Source: Ooceraea biroi | Lineage: Eukaryota; Arthropoda; Insecta; Hymenoptera; Formicidae | Length of the DNA: 64,000 nt | Reading direction: 5' to 3' | Assembly (NCBI RefSeq): GCF_003672135.1 | Contig: NC_039517.1 | Coordinates: 10,874,601 to 10,938,600, forward strand | Shown: positions 55,137 to 64,000 of the stretch, in pieces | Position numbering within the stretch: the first letter of the stretch is position 1 | Layout of the letters: each line of letters opens with the position of its first letter | Notes under the pieces: model-generated | Database searches by the model: none | What the model was told of the DNA's origin: nothing | The model's input: only the letters and a program-made list of their open reading frames with translations | Translations under genes and position numbers: made by a program

Positions 55137-56176
55137 GCTAGACTTTCGTATGCGACCCACCTCCGATTTTGACGAATTTTTACAGACATGTAGTACATAC
55201 TACATGAAGTCTATGATGACACAAGTGCGAATGTGCGGAAACGTGTAGTTTCTGAGGTATTCAAATTTTTATTATTGTCTTAAATGTAGAATTGGTAAAT
55301 CTACCGATTAGCGTACCCACCTCCTATCACCTTGTCCTTGACATATATTGTAGAGGTCACCCTCCTGAGTGACCTTCAAAAGGTTTTAGCCGTCGGTCGT
55401 TGTTTACTAAAATGTTATTAACAAAAGAAGTTTAATGATTTTGCACGAATTTTCAGCCGTTCACGACAAGCAAAAAGTTATATTTTCCGAAACTGGAGCC
55501 CCGGACACATACGCTCGGTTTCAGCCCGCTTCGCGGGAGGGCGGGGGGCAGGGCCTTCGCCCCCCCCCCCGCCAGAACCAGTGTAACAGATTTTACCGTA
55601 CAGATTTTGATCACCTGGTACATGGCACGGATCCCGGCGGGGGGGAGCGAAGCCCCTGCCCCCCACCCTCCCGCGAAGCGGGCTGAAAACGAGCGTATGT
55701 GTCCGAGGCTCCAGTTTCGGAAAATATAACCTAACCAGGTTAGGTTAGATTAGGTTAGGTTAAGTGATATTTTATGTTTAGTTACTTACTCAGCTACTCA
55801 AAGAGTTAACCTTGCGTTAGGTTAGGTTAGGTTTAAAAACGAAAAAATAAAAAATAAAAAAAAATAAACCAAAGGTTAGGTTAGGTTAGGTTAGGTGATA
55901 TTTTATGTTCAGTTACTCACTCAACTACTCAAAGAGGTAACCTTGTGTTCGGTTAGGTTTGGTTAAAATTATTTTTCTTTTTATACATCTAAAAAGTGCA
56001 TCTGAAACTTTATTTAGCTCGAATATGCATTTAGCTTAAAATGTGAATATTTAAAAAAGTAGAAGTTTCCGCACATTCACACTTGTGTCATTCGTCTTCA
56101 TTTAGTATGTACTAGATGTCTGTAAAATTTCATCAAAATCGGAGGTGGGTCGTATACGGAAGTCTTACCCAAACAC
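55137..56176. mobile_element. Inverted-repeat element enclosing a GC-rich palindrome and TTAGG runs
   Basis: The outer arms (about 55137-55256 and 56053-56176) are inverted copies around CGACCCACCTCCGATTTTGA and GTAGTACATACT. Inside lie a copy of the TTAGG-associated repeat (55340-55465), a GC-rich inner palindrome (55467-55728, TTTCCGAAACTGGAGCCCCG, then CCCGCTTCGCGGGAGGG) and TTAGG runs at 55733-55765, 55817-55833 and 55872-55899. A unit of about 130 bases (GTGATATTTTATGTTNAGTTACT...) appears twice at 55768 and 55898. Confidence 0.6.
55733..55899 (+). repeat. Interstitial TTAGG telomere-type repeats
   Basis: Several runs of GGTTAGGTTAGGTTAGGTTAGG with single-base variants. TTAGG is the ancestral insect telomere unit. 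Each run is only 3-5 units, so this is interstitial and not a chromosome end. Confidence 0.8.
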
Positions 56177-56426
56177 TTATTATTTAGAGTGTAAAATATC
56201 CTATAGAATATATATAGAAACAGTCCATAAACGCAAAATGTTCATAGAATATGCTACAGAATATTTATAGAACATTCAGAGAATGTGAGTTTTTGTCTAC
56301 TTCAAATGTTCCATGGAAGGTTCACAGAAACTCTGAAGCATTATATGAGAATATTCTAAACATTCTCCGATATTATTCTATGAATGATCATAGAACGATC
56401 TTGTGCTGTATGGGACTTTATTATTA
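56177..56426. other. Short unassigned stretch
   Basis: AT-rich with repeated ATAGAACATTC and CATAGAATAT words (56200-56400), possibly a short worn tandem repeat. No gene is supported. Confidence 0.35.
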
Positions 56427-56466
56427 CTCTTTGGCCGATATTCATTGTTGATTCTGATTTAAGACC

Positions 56467-57622
56467 ACCCACACAGCAAAATATATCACAAAGATGTCTA
56501 GGAAATATCTAAATGTCAGAATATCTGATTGTAAATTACTGTCAAGATATCATGAGAATATTTCAGAGACATCTCCAAGATTATAAAAAGTCATGATAAT
56601 TTCATCTCAGATGTGATATATGATTCTGTATATATAGATGATATATATGCCTCATTAAAAGCAGATATTATATGCAATTTATTTCTCAAAACGGAAAAAT
56701 CACGACAAATAATATATTCCAGACAACTTCCCAGGCAGCACATATAGGTTTCAAAGCCGTTTCATAACCATTTTATTAAAACGTCCAAAAGTAATAAAAT
56801 TTCACAATAATAACAATAACTTGACTCAACTGGCACTTTATTGTTCGTCTGTGTAACACACACAACGTTTCAACCAATAGTTTTGGTCTTTTTCTTGATC
56901 ATCTATATTTTTAATAAAATTTCACCTTTTGAAAAAGTGAAGTTACGCACTCTTTATTTACTTCAAAAGAGTCCAAAAGAAGAGAAGAAGAAAAGAGTAC
57001 TGGATCGGTTTTCCGGATTATTTATAAGGTGATGACCCAAATGTTTCTTGCGAGAACGTTGTAGCGATTTGCGTGTAGGAAATAAGAATCTTGAATGTTA
57101 GATGTTATTTATTTGACTTGTACAGATCGTGTGTAATAAGGGAATAAAAAAAACAATGATAAAACAACAAGAAAAGGTCGTAACATAAAACAAAAACGTT
57201 GCCAGGAGATAATTAAATCAATAAAACATTAACAATAAAGAAATCAATATTTCGGTCGGCAATGTGGAAAAACCCGACGTCGGCGAGATGTCGGTAACGA
57301 GGCGCTACAACGTCACGCCTGGCCTGGCCATCTATCGGTCGCTTGGTGAACCAGAGGCTGCCTGGGATATATGTTTTTAAACGTCGTAGAGATATCTCAG
57401 AGACGTCTTAAAAATATTTATGCTTTTCGATCAGGTATGAATAAAGATAGTCATGTGCAAATGTTGCACAGATATCTTTTTCAAAAAAAATGTGATATAG
57501 AGTTATGAGATATCCTACATATATTCTGTGAATATCTGAAAATAAATATCTCAGATATGACTTAAAATTGTAGGCATATACATATGCGATTATGTCAGCT
57601 GATATATTTTGCTGTGTGGGCA
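56467..57622. mobile_element. Element with CCCACACAGCAAAATATATC ends nested in the palindrome
   Basis: It begins CCCACACAGCAAAATATATC and ends GATATATTTTGCTGTGTGGG. The right arm of the outer palindrome reads through the site without it, so an empty-site copy is visible at about 58385-58395. It carries a further insertion (56733-57370). Confidence 0.7.
56733..57370 (-). mobile_element. Nested fragment with Penelope-like 3' motif
   Basis: CCCAGGCAGC (56732-56741) and GCTGCCTGGG (57364-57373) form inverted ends. Inside, minus-strand GACCAAAACTATTGGTTGAAACGTTG (about 56868-56893) resembles the 3' motif of the Penelope-like element at 8356-8380, after a TTTATT-rich tail. The right part (57250-57360) is GC-richer and unassigned. 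Confidence 0.45.
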
Positions 57623-57940
57623 TCTTAATTAAGTACAATCATAAGATATTTGAAACCAATCACACAGTCGTATTAGCATCTTAAGACATTACTTCAGATC
57701 GTCTGGAAATAAGAACGGAGTATGAATACTAACTACCTATAATATTAAAACTATACCTTTGATATTAAAAAATAAAGGACATAATAATATTAAGCAGATA
57801 TTTTTATACGAATAAATATTTTAATACATAGAAATATATTTATTAATACAAATAAGTGTTTTTTTTTCAAAATACTTGGCGCTGCTAAACCGAATCATTA
57901 TGTTAATTGCCTCATTCTCTTTCTTTCTCTCTTGTGAATG

Positions 57941-57985
57941 CGTGCGTGCGTGCGTGTGTGTGTGTATTGTGTGTATGTGTGTGAC
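57941..57985. repeat. (TGCG)n/(TG)n microsatellite
   Basis: GTGCGTGCGTGCGTGTGTGTGTGT at the centre of the Harbinger-like palindrome spacer. Confidence 0.85.
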
Positions 57986-58440
57986 ATTAGAATTAAGCAT
58001 AGGATAAGTTTAACTACATTTGTACATATATGTATTTCAGCGAGTTGTTATGTAATTTAGAGTTTAAGGAAATTATTGTAATCTTTAGATTATTTAAATA
58101 CTAAGGCAATTTTTGATTCGGTTTAGCAGCGCCAAGTATTTTGAAAAAAACACTTATTTCTATTAATAAATATATTTCTATGTGTTAAAATATTTATTCG
58201 TATAAAAATATCTGCTTAATATTATTATGTCCTTTATTTTTTAATATCAAAGGTATAGTTTTAATATTATAGGTAGTTAGTATTCATACTCCGTTCTTAT
58301 TTCCAGACGATCTGAAGTAATGTCTTAAGATGCTAATACGACTGTGTGATTGGTTTCAAATATCTTATGATTGTACTTAATTAAGATGGTCTTAAATCAG
58401 AATCAACAATGAATACCGGCCAAAGAGTAATAATAAAGTA

Positions 58441-58850
58441 ATAAATTTTCTAGTTTGCATAAATACCCATTGTAGTTGGCGCAAGTTGTTCATATCATTA
58501 GTTTTGTAGAGTACTTTTTTGAAAGAACTTCAGGCGCGTATACTTGGCGCTTTTTTTGTACCTTTTTTTAAAAAGGTACTTTTGTTGTGATTTCACACAT
58601 TTTGTAGTGTGAAGTATGTTATTCTTTTTTATAATATATGAGGAGATGAAAGCCATAGTCCTGTCAGTCAAGGTTTTTAAAAGTATTAACTTACATGTTT
58701 ATAAAATATAAAATTATATTAAGTATATTTATGCACAGAAGTCAATATATGCAAGAAAAAAGAGTTTACCCCGTCGTTTTTTATTTCGTTTAATACATAA
58801 ATATAAATATACATTCTGTAAAAACAGTATCCGGAATTAGTTAATCAACG
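58441..58850. other. AT-rich DNA with a TACTTGGCGC word
   Basis: No gene recognised. GCGCGTATACTTGGCGC occurs at 58534-58550, the same word as at the right edge of the composite block (60014-60032). Confidence 0.4.
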
Positions 58851-59190
58851 TCGTCGTTGTCGTCGTCGACGTGGTGTAACGTCGTCGTCGTTGTCGTCGA
58901 CGTGGTGCAACGTCGTTGTCATCGTCGTCGTCATCGTCGACGTGGTCCTCTCACTCACGCCCTCTCGCTCTCTCATTCACTCGCTCTCTCGCCCTCTCGC
59001 TCTCTCATTCACTCTCTCTCTCTCTCTCGCCCTCTCACTCTCTCTCTCTCGCCCTCTCACTCACTCGCCCTCTCGCCCTCTCACTCACTCGCCCTCTCGC
59101 TCTCTCACTCACTCGCCCTCTCGCCCTCTCGCTCTCTCATTCACTCGCTCTCTCGCTCTCTCATTCACTCGTTCTCTCGCAAATATATCT
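58851..59190 (+). repeat. (GTC)n and CTCTCGC/CTCACTC low-complexity tracts
   Basis: A GTCGTC-rich tract with a repeated GTCGACGTGGTGxAAC word (58851-58950) is followed by about 230 bases built only of CTCTC, CACTC and CGCC words (58951-59180). Three overlapping long plus-strand ORFs cover it because the repeat lacks stop codons; they are not genes. Confidence 0.85.
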
Positions 59191-60060
59191 TTTCTCACTC
59201 CAACTTCTTGCACTACATCGCGTCGTACACTTGTCGTACACCGACCGGCGGAGATGCTGTCCGTATATCCGTGTGACTTACGCATGACGGTCGGGTCGAT
59301 AAGTTAAGAGTTTTCTGAATGTAGAGCCTCTACATATGATCGTTATGTGTGAGTCACACGGATATACCAACAGCATCTCCGCCGGTTATTCATAATAAAA
59401 CGTATAGGTTAAAAACGTATTGGTTATTATTAACGACCGAACTAAAACAATAACATTACCAACCGCACTTTCATGTCTTCCTTTGTAGCGTTCGGATTCC
59501 CCGCCCGGGTCCTCCTTCATTCATACATACTTTTTCTCACTCACTTCTTGCACTACATCGCGTCGTACATGCTATTCGTATCTCCGGTAGTTTGATACTG
59601 AAGCCAGATCGCGGCCGCGGCTCACGTCTCACCGTAGTGGGGGGAATGACACACACAATAGATGAACCAATCAGCGAAGTGCTGAGCGCACACGTACGCG
59701 GTTCTCGCTTGCGTATGCTGGTGCACGCGAGAAAACCGATATTAGCTGCTGCCATCTCGTTGGAAAGAACGAACTGCACAAACGACGATGATGTCGACGT
59801 TTCTTAATCGAAAATTTGCCAATTTTAGACTTTGCATCGCCATATCTCCGCTCGTAGGGCACGTAGAAGAAAAATGAAAACACTTTTATTACATAATTCG
59901 ACCCCAAGCTATCCATTAAGCCTACTCTGAACTTGATCCGTTCAGCGGTTATTGAGATCTAATAATCTGAGTGTCGGCGAAAGCGTCGCTTCGCGTAATA
60001 GTGTCACGGTGCGGTTTCGCTGCGCGTATACTTGGCGCGAGACAATACCGTGTCTCTTGA
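59191..60060. other. Unassigned right part of the composite block, with repeats
   Basis: CACTTCTTGCACTACATCGCGTCGTACA occurs twice (about 59205-59230 and 59541-59570). GGCGGAGATGCTGTCCGTATATCCGTGTGACT (59247-59278) returns inverted at 59351-59385, forming a hairpin with a 70-base loop. The two repeats could be edges of a worn LTR-like or MITE insertion. No protein was recognised. Confidence 0.4.
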
Positions 60061-61706
60061 TGTACTCTGTCAAACGGTCTCTCCGCAGGCTCCCTTTCGT
60101 GAGTTTCTACCTTACTCGGATTATTTCTCACCTTATTACATGAGTCACAATTCGTGGCTAATTGTTCTATATCCCTATCAATACCTGGCCACCAACACAC
60201 TCGTCTTGCTAACATTTTCATTTTTACTATACCGAAATGCCCAATATGTAACTACCGCAAAATTTGTTTTCGCAATTTCTTTGGAATTATTACTTTTCCT
60301 TCGCGTAACAATACATCCTGTTGTACACTAAATGCCGCTTGATTAATTTCAAAACGTGTATTTCTCGGTATTTTCGTGCCTGTTTTAATTGCTTGTACTA
60401 TTGGATTCAATTCTGAATCGTTTTGGGTTTCTCTCGCTAATCTTGGAATTGTAATCGGCAAGTCCTGTAATATTTCGACTTCGTAAACGTCTACTACATC
60501 GTGTGTTGTATTTGCGGTGTTTCTTATCGGCAACCATGACAAACAGTCCGCATTACTATGTATTTCGGTACTTAATCGTAAATCTAAACCTCCGCAAGAA
60601 CAGGACATAGTGTTGCATCTGCATGGCTGTGTAATGTGGCAACGCTTTTGATTATGATAATATTTGTACTAGAGACTGATGATCCGTATAAAGCGTAAAA
60701 TTAGTTCCATAAAGGAATTGATAAAACTTCTTAATCCCGAAAATAATTGCATACGCCTCTTTATCAATTTGGGGAGATTTTTGTTGTGTTGGTGATAATG
60801 ATTGCGATGAATATTGCAATACCCGCTCTGTTCCATCCGGGTACTGATGCGCACCCACACCATATGCACTCGCATCCGTTGCTAGTACCAGTGGTAGTTT
60901 CGGATCAAAATGTGCTAATATACTATCGCTTTTAAACTGTTCTTTAGCTCGATTAAATGCCTGTTCACAGTCTTGTAACCACTTAAATCTGACTTCATTC
61001 TTTAATAAATTGTATAATGGCTTAAGGATCATGCTTAACCCTTTTATAAACCGTCTATAGTAGTTTACCATGCCGACAAAAGCACGAACTTCATTCACGT
61101 TAGACGGTCTAGGCATTTGCTCAATTGCTTGTACTTTACTCGCGGCTTTTTTAATACCATCCTTAGTTAACACAAAACCACAATATTTAATTTCCTCTTT
61201 AAAAAATTCACATTTGCTCTCGTTTATTCTAATATTCGCGCGTCCCAATCTCAGCAAAACTACCTTCAGTCTTTGCATATGTACTACATCATTAGGTCCT
61301 GTAACTTTTATATCATCTATGAAAACTGATACTCCCGGGATATCTCCTATAATTTTTTCCATTTCTCTTTGCCAAATTGCTGGCGCGGACGCTATGCCGT
61401 AAAGTAATCGCGTGCTGCGGTAGAGTCCCTTATGTGTATTTAAGGTTAATATTACCCGATCCTCCGGACGAACTTCTAATTATAAATACGCGTTTTGTAG
61501 ATCAATTTTACTAAATTTTTGTCCACCTGCTAATGATGAACATAATTCGTCCGTGGTCGGCAATGGGTGCTCATCAATTACCAAATTCTGATTCGCTGTT
61601 ACACTAAAATCTCCACAAATTCGAACCGTGCCGTTTTTCTTTAGTACTGGTACAATCGGTGTAACCCATTGTGATGCATTTACCTTTTCGAACATCCCGA
61701 CCTCTT
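59992..61706 (-). pseudogene. Ty3/Gypsy pol: reverse transcriptase, RNase H, integrase zinc-binding part
   Basis: On the minus strand: RT start (VTPIVPVLKKNGTVRICGDF, then FSKIDLQNAYL and a TAA at 61480-61482), the RT core with VFIDDIKVT (catalytic Asp pair) and KYCGFVLTKDGI, the connecting NEVRAFVGMVNYYRRFI, and RNase H (PLVLATDASAYGVGA, DKEAYAIIFGIKKF, LYTDHQSL). A frameshift follows near 60650, then the zinc-binding region after a TAG at 60249-60251 (LHIGHFGIVKMK, CDSCNKVRN). The frame ends at the composite block near 60065. Each stop or shift alone would stop a full product. Confidence 0.85.
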
Positions 61707-63389
61707 TTAAGTTACTTCTTTTTCTACGAGTGGTAATAGCTTAAACGGTACCGCGCGAGCCTTTAAAAATACTGGTTTCGTATTTGCTTTGCATGTGAGA
61801 GTCGCTTGAATGCCGCGTATTTTTGTACATGTCGGATCCAATAACTCACGATACTGACGGAGCACTGATTCCAACTGCTTTTCTCCGCTTTCATTAATAC
61901 AATCAATGGTTTCATGCAATTGGATCTGTAATGCTCGTTTCCACTCACGTCTTTGCAACGGCTCACGATCAACTTTCGATACATATAAATCTAAGGTCTT
62001 TTCTGTATTCCCAACACCTGCCTGTACTGACATCACTCCTGCAATCTTAACATTCGTCTTACAATAAGTGATTAACTTTACATCTGTACTACGCAACTTA
62101 CTATTTGGCCAATACTTGCGTGCGGTTTTTGTACTTACAATAGTCACCGCAGCGCCACTATCTACTTCGAATCTTACCGGCACACTGTCGATGCGTATTG
62201 TCTCGTAAAATTTCTTTCGATCCTTACGTTTGTCCAACGTCATGATTTCTTCAATCTGATTCGCATTTGTATGTTCACTATTACCTCGCTTTCCGCTCAT
62301 ACACACCTTTTGTAAGTGTCCAGCTGTACCGCATTTATTACACACAATATCTCTAGGTAATGTACATTTAGTCGCCAAATGTCTGCCTCCGCACCTAAAA
62401 CATGCACCGCTAAATTTATCACTTGTATTAGAGTCCCTATAATAAGAGTCTTGCCATAAGGCGATCGGGGCAAAATCCTGCGAGAGAGAGGGATACATTG
62501 GGTGCTTTCCAATTGCTTACACATCTTAACACAAAAGCATTTTATTGGCTATATATTATTTAAAAAACCTTACAAGATAATATATAGCCAATAAAATGCT
62601 TTTGTTAAGATGTGTAAGCAATTGGAAAGCACCCAATGTATCCCTCTCTCTCGCAGGATTTTGCCCCGATCGCCTTATGGCAAGACTCTTATTGTAGGGA
62701 CTCTAACTTGTATTAGTGTGATCCGACTTCGCCTGCGACCTTCCTGCATGGCCTCCACTATGTGTTGATGCCGGCTTCTTGACGTATCTGGGTTTTTTAT
62801 CTGCCTTTGTCCCAACGTAATCAACGGTTGATGTATTCGATGTCCCCTGGTGAAATTGCAATGCATTCGTCTCCGAAAGTTTCATGGATGTGGCTATCTG
62901 GATGGCTTTCTCAAAATCCAGGTCTCGTGTCTCCAGCAGTCGAGATTGCACACGTTTACTCGTGAGCCCATACACAAATTGATTCCGTAAGGCCGTTTTC
63001 AAGTAGGCACCAAAATTGCAATTTACACTCAGCTTGTGTAAAGCCGCTACATACTCCTTAATACTCTCGCCGTCCTGCTGTTTTCTCATTTGGAAACGAA
63101 ATATTTCAGCGATTTCTAGTGACTCTGGCGCGTAAAAATCAGCCAAGGCAGTTGTATAGGCGACGTATGTGCAGTCATGTGGTTCCGCCGGTGCCAACTT
63201 ATCACAAATCATGTCGAATGCCACCGGACCAATAAAATGTAATAAATACGTCACCCTTTGTCTGTCCGGAACCTAGTGAACCGTAAGTCCCGCTTCGAAT
63301 CTCTTTAGCCACTTTCTCTAATTGGCCCTCGATGACTCAAACATTTCGAGACCTAGGTTGCCCTGAATCAGTATTTTCTCCTCCGCCAT
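61707..63389 (-). pseudogene. Ty3/Gypsy gag and protease
   Basis: A minus-strand ATG at 63389 opens the gag frame. It has TAG stops at about 63319 and 63274 and then runs open from 63254 to 62717 with capsid-like sequence (FYAPESLEIAEIFRFQMRKQ, ESIKEYVAALHKL, LRNQFVYGL). After the MITE at 62429-62705 it continues with two zinc knuckles (CFRCGGRHLATKC and CNKCGTAGHLQKVC) and an aspartic protease (VRFEVDSGAAVTIVS). It ends with a Thr at 61707; the pol part lies in another frame. Because of the MITE, the longest open frame here starts with MITE-coded residues, so its first 23 codons are not gag. Confidence 0.8.
62429..62705. mobile_element. 277-bp palindromic MITE in gag, 8-bp target duplication ACTTGTAT
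   Basis: Ends TAGAGTCCCTATAATAAG and, inverted, TAGAGTCCCTACAATAAG continue as near-perfect arms to a loop of only about ten bases near 62575. ACTTGTAT flanks it (62421-62428 and 62706-62713), the duplication size of hAT elements. Its inner arms include GGGTGCTTTCC, the end of the MITE at 39763, so one element may have grown around another. Confidence 0.85.
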
Positions 63390-63439
63390 GTTTGATCTCT
63401 TGTCTGTAGATGCTTGGAATCGCGTGCCTCACGTTTCGA

Positions 63440-63464
63440 ACTTTATCCTCGTCGCCAACTCTAT
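63440..63464 (-). other. Putative primer-binding site next to the 5' LTR
   Basis: Directly inside the 5' LTR the minus strand reads AGTTGGCGACGAGGATAAA. TGGCGAC-type starts are common for tRNA-primed Ty3/Gypsy elements. I cannot say which tRNA. Confidence 0.4.
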
Positions 63465-63713
63465 TGTGTTTCTCCGGGGTGAGAGTCAGAAGGAACAAAT
63501 CACTACAATACTGCTGCTACGATCTGAATAACTCTTTACTGATTTACAATAGAAGGTTAGCGTACATCAGCACGTAGGCTGCTTGCCAGAGTCGAAGAGA
63601 AGGTAGTTCGCTTCTGTTATTCGCTCGCTTGTTTCCGCGCACGCAGTACGCGCTCTATTCGTCTAACCGAACTCCGCACGCTCACACCGATTGGCCCGTC
63701 CATTTCCCTCCGC
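63465..63713 (-). repeat. 5' LTR of the Ty3/Gypsy element, truncated
   Basis: It matches 53606-53855 from TGTGTTTCTCC to CCCTCCGC and then stops. The last 46 bases of the LTR (its U3 end on the minus strand) are absent, so the element was cut by a deletion or by the DNA that follows. Confidence 0.9.
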
Positions 63714-63945
63714 TAGGGATCCTCAAATGAGGGATGGGACAAAGCCGCCATTAATGGGATAGCGGAAGTGATGACATTATGCGTCATTTTTGAGTACAAC
63801 ATTTGGCTGTGTTCAGGAAGCTCACTATCAGCGCTATTTAGGGCTAAAACTCTATATGTAGTGTGACATAAATTATAGATTAGTAGCGTTAATAGCGTCT
63901 CTGTGAACATACCCAAAATAACTAAATCGAAAATATGTCTACATA
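63714..63945. other. Unassigned DNA at the broken LTR edge
   Basis: Starts TAGGGATCCTCAAATGAGGG. An 81-codon minus-strand ORF covers it but I do not recognise a product. It may be an element that inserted with loss of the LTR end. Confidence 0.35.
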
Positions 63946-64000
63946 TTGGGTTGGCCAAAAAATAATTGCGTTTTTTTTATATAAATAAAAGGCGAATTTT
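63946..64000 (+). mobile_element. mariner element, left end only
   Basis: TTGGGTTGGCCAAAAAATAATTGCG after a TA dinucleotide is the classical mariner terminal repeat of insects. The window ends 55 bases into the element. Confidence 0.8.

Larger units (their letters stand above)
56427..58440. mobile_element. Harbinger-like palindromic element, interrupted
   Basis: The outer ends TATTACTCTTTGGCCGATATTC and, inverted, TATTACTCTTTGGCCGGTATTC continue into arms 56427-56466 plus 57623-57905 on the left and 58120-58440 on the right. The arms agree almost perfectly (for example AAATATCTTATGATTGTACTT). The GGCCGGTATTCAT end resembles the MITE at 39644. The spacer (57906-58119) has (TGCG)n/(TG)n repeats. 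The left arm carries an inserted element at 56467-57622. Confidence 0.7.
54641..60060. other. 5.4-kb composite block inserted in integrase
   Basis: The integrase frame is left at about 60065 (after PAERPFDRVHQ) and regained at 54640. The block starts with an (AT)n run on the left. It contains several element types listed separately: a palindrome with TTAGG runs, a Harbinger-like palindrome with further insertions, and low-complexity CTCTCG and GTC tracts. Its right edge has CGTATACTTGGCGCGAGACA. It may be several successive insertions plus a deletion of about 180 bases of integrase. Confidence 0.55.
53606..63713 (-). mobile_element. Ty3/Gypsy LTR retrotransposon, degenerate and nested
   Basis: Two long terminal repeats bound minus-strand gag, protease, reverse transcriptase, RNase H and integrase segments in Ty3/Gypsy order. 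The internal region starts after the 5' LTR at 63464 and is broken by stops, frameshifts, a MITE in gag (62429-62705) and a large block in integrase (54641-60060). The outer edge of the 5' LTR is cut off at 63713. The LTRs differ at only a few sites over their shared length, so the insertion is not very old, yet the coding parts have several stops. Confidence 0.85.

Noticed and set aside
55733..55899. True telomere
   Set aside because: Runs of only 3-5 TTAGG units with variants are enclosed by transposon sequence on both sides; they are interstitial.
58857..59307. Three overlapping ORFs of 120-140 codons on the plus strand
   Set aside because: They arise because the CTCTC/CGCC low-complexity tract contains no stop codons in any of the three frames. 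The product is Ser/Leu/His repetition.
62297..62524. Separate 75-codon minus-strand gene overlapping gag
   Set aside because: It is an alternative frame across the MITE and the zinc-knuckle region; the knuckle motif lies in the other frame.

Overview
The window looks like an insect chromosome, most probably a hymenopteran and plausibly an ant. This rests on AT-rich intergenic DNA, interstitial runs of the insect telomere unit TTAGG, compact spliced genes, and a dense mix of insect transposons (P/THAP9-like, Tigger/pogo, Tc1/mariner, hAT, Harbinger-type MITEs, Penelope-like, CFDP2-like LINE, Ty3/Gypsy). The species call is inference.

Three host genes can be supported. (1) Minus-strand exons at 9494-10084 encode the N-terminal TPR part of BBS4, a BBSome subunit. 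(2) 42081-45136 (+) is a complete 8-exon SLC35F5 gene (479 aa, multi-pass transporter-like membrane protein). (3) 47501-50345 (+) is an 8-exon gene for an unrecognised 486-aa protein; a decayed copy of one of its exons lies just downstream.

The rest is mostly nested mobile DNA. 1-8.7 kb: a decayed hAT (ZMYM/DUF4371 type) that seems to enclose a 4.3-kb Penelope-like element, itself split by a 1.6-kb solo LTR carrying an extra ORF. 8.75-13.7 kb: a MITE, the BBS4 exons, another MITE, and a Tigger element split by a solo LTR and a foldback MITE. 14.7-19.1 kb: a repeat family tied to TTAGG runs, a GC-rich possible LINE fragment, a foldback element with 15-bp tandem repeats in its arms, and a palindromic hAT derivative. 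21.1-24.4 kb: a nearly full-length LINE with one amber stop and altered RT residues. 25.7-36.8 kb: a giant palindrome (arms about 1.1 kb) split by an 8.8-kb P-type element that carries its own nested insertions. 38.3-39.9 kb: a deleted Tc1/mariner element and a nested Harbinger MITE. 50.7-52.9 kb: a decayed mariner with a MITE. 53.6-63.7 kb: a Ty3/Gypsy element on the minus strand, with a MITE in gag and a 5.4-kb composite block in integrase. A mariner end starts at 63946.

Many insertions have recognisable target-site duplications (ATCT, ATTGG, CTCTATAA, GTTTCAG, CCTGG, TAA, TTA, ACTTGTAT, TA), so their relative order can be read. No RNA gene, CRISPR array or prokaryote-type operon was found. 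Nearly all transposase and polymerase frames are broken, so the elements look inactive. The most unusual structures are the giant palindrome, the tandem-repeat foldback element and the LTR-encoded acidic/proline-rich ORF.
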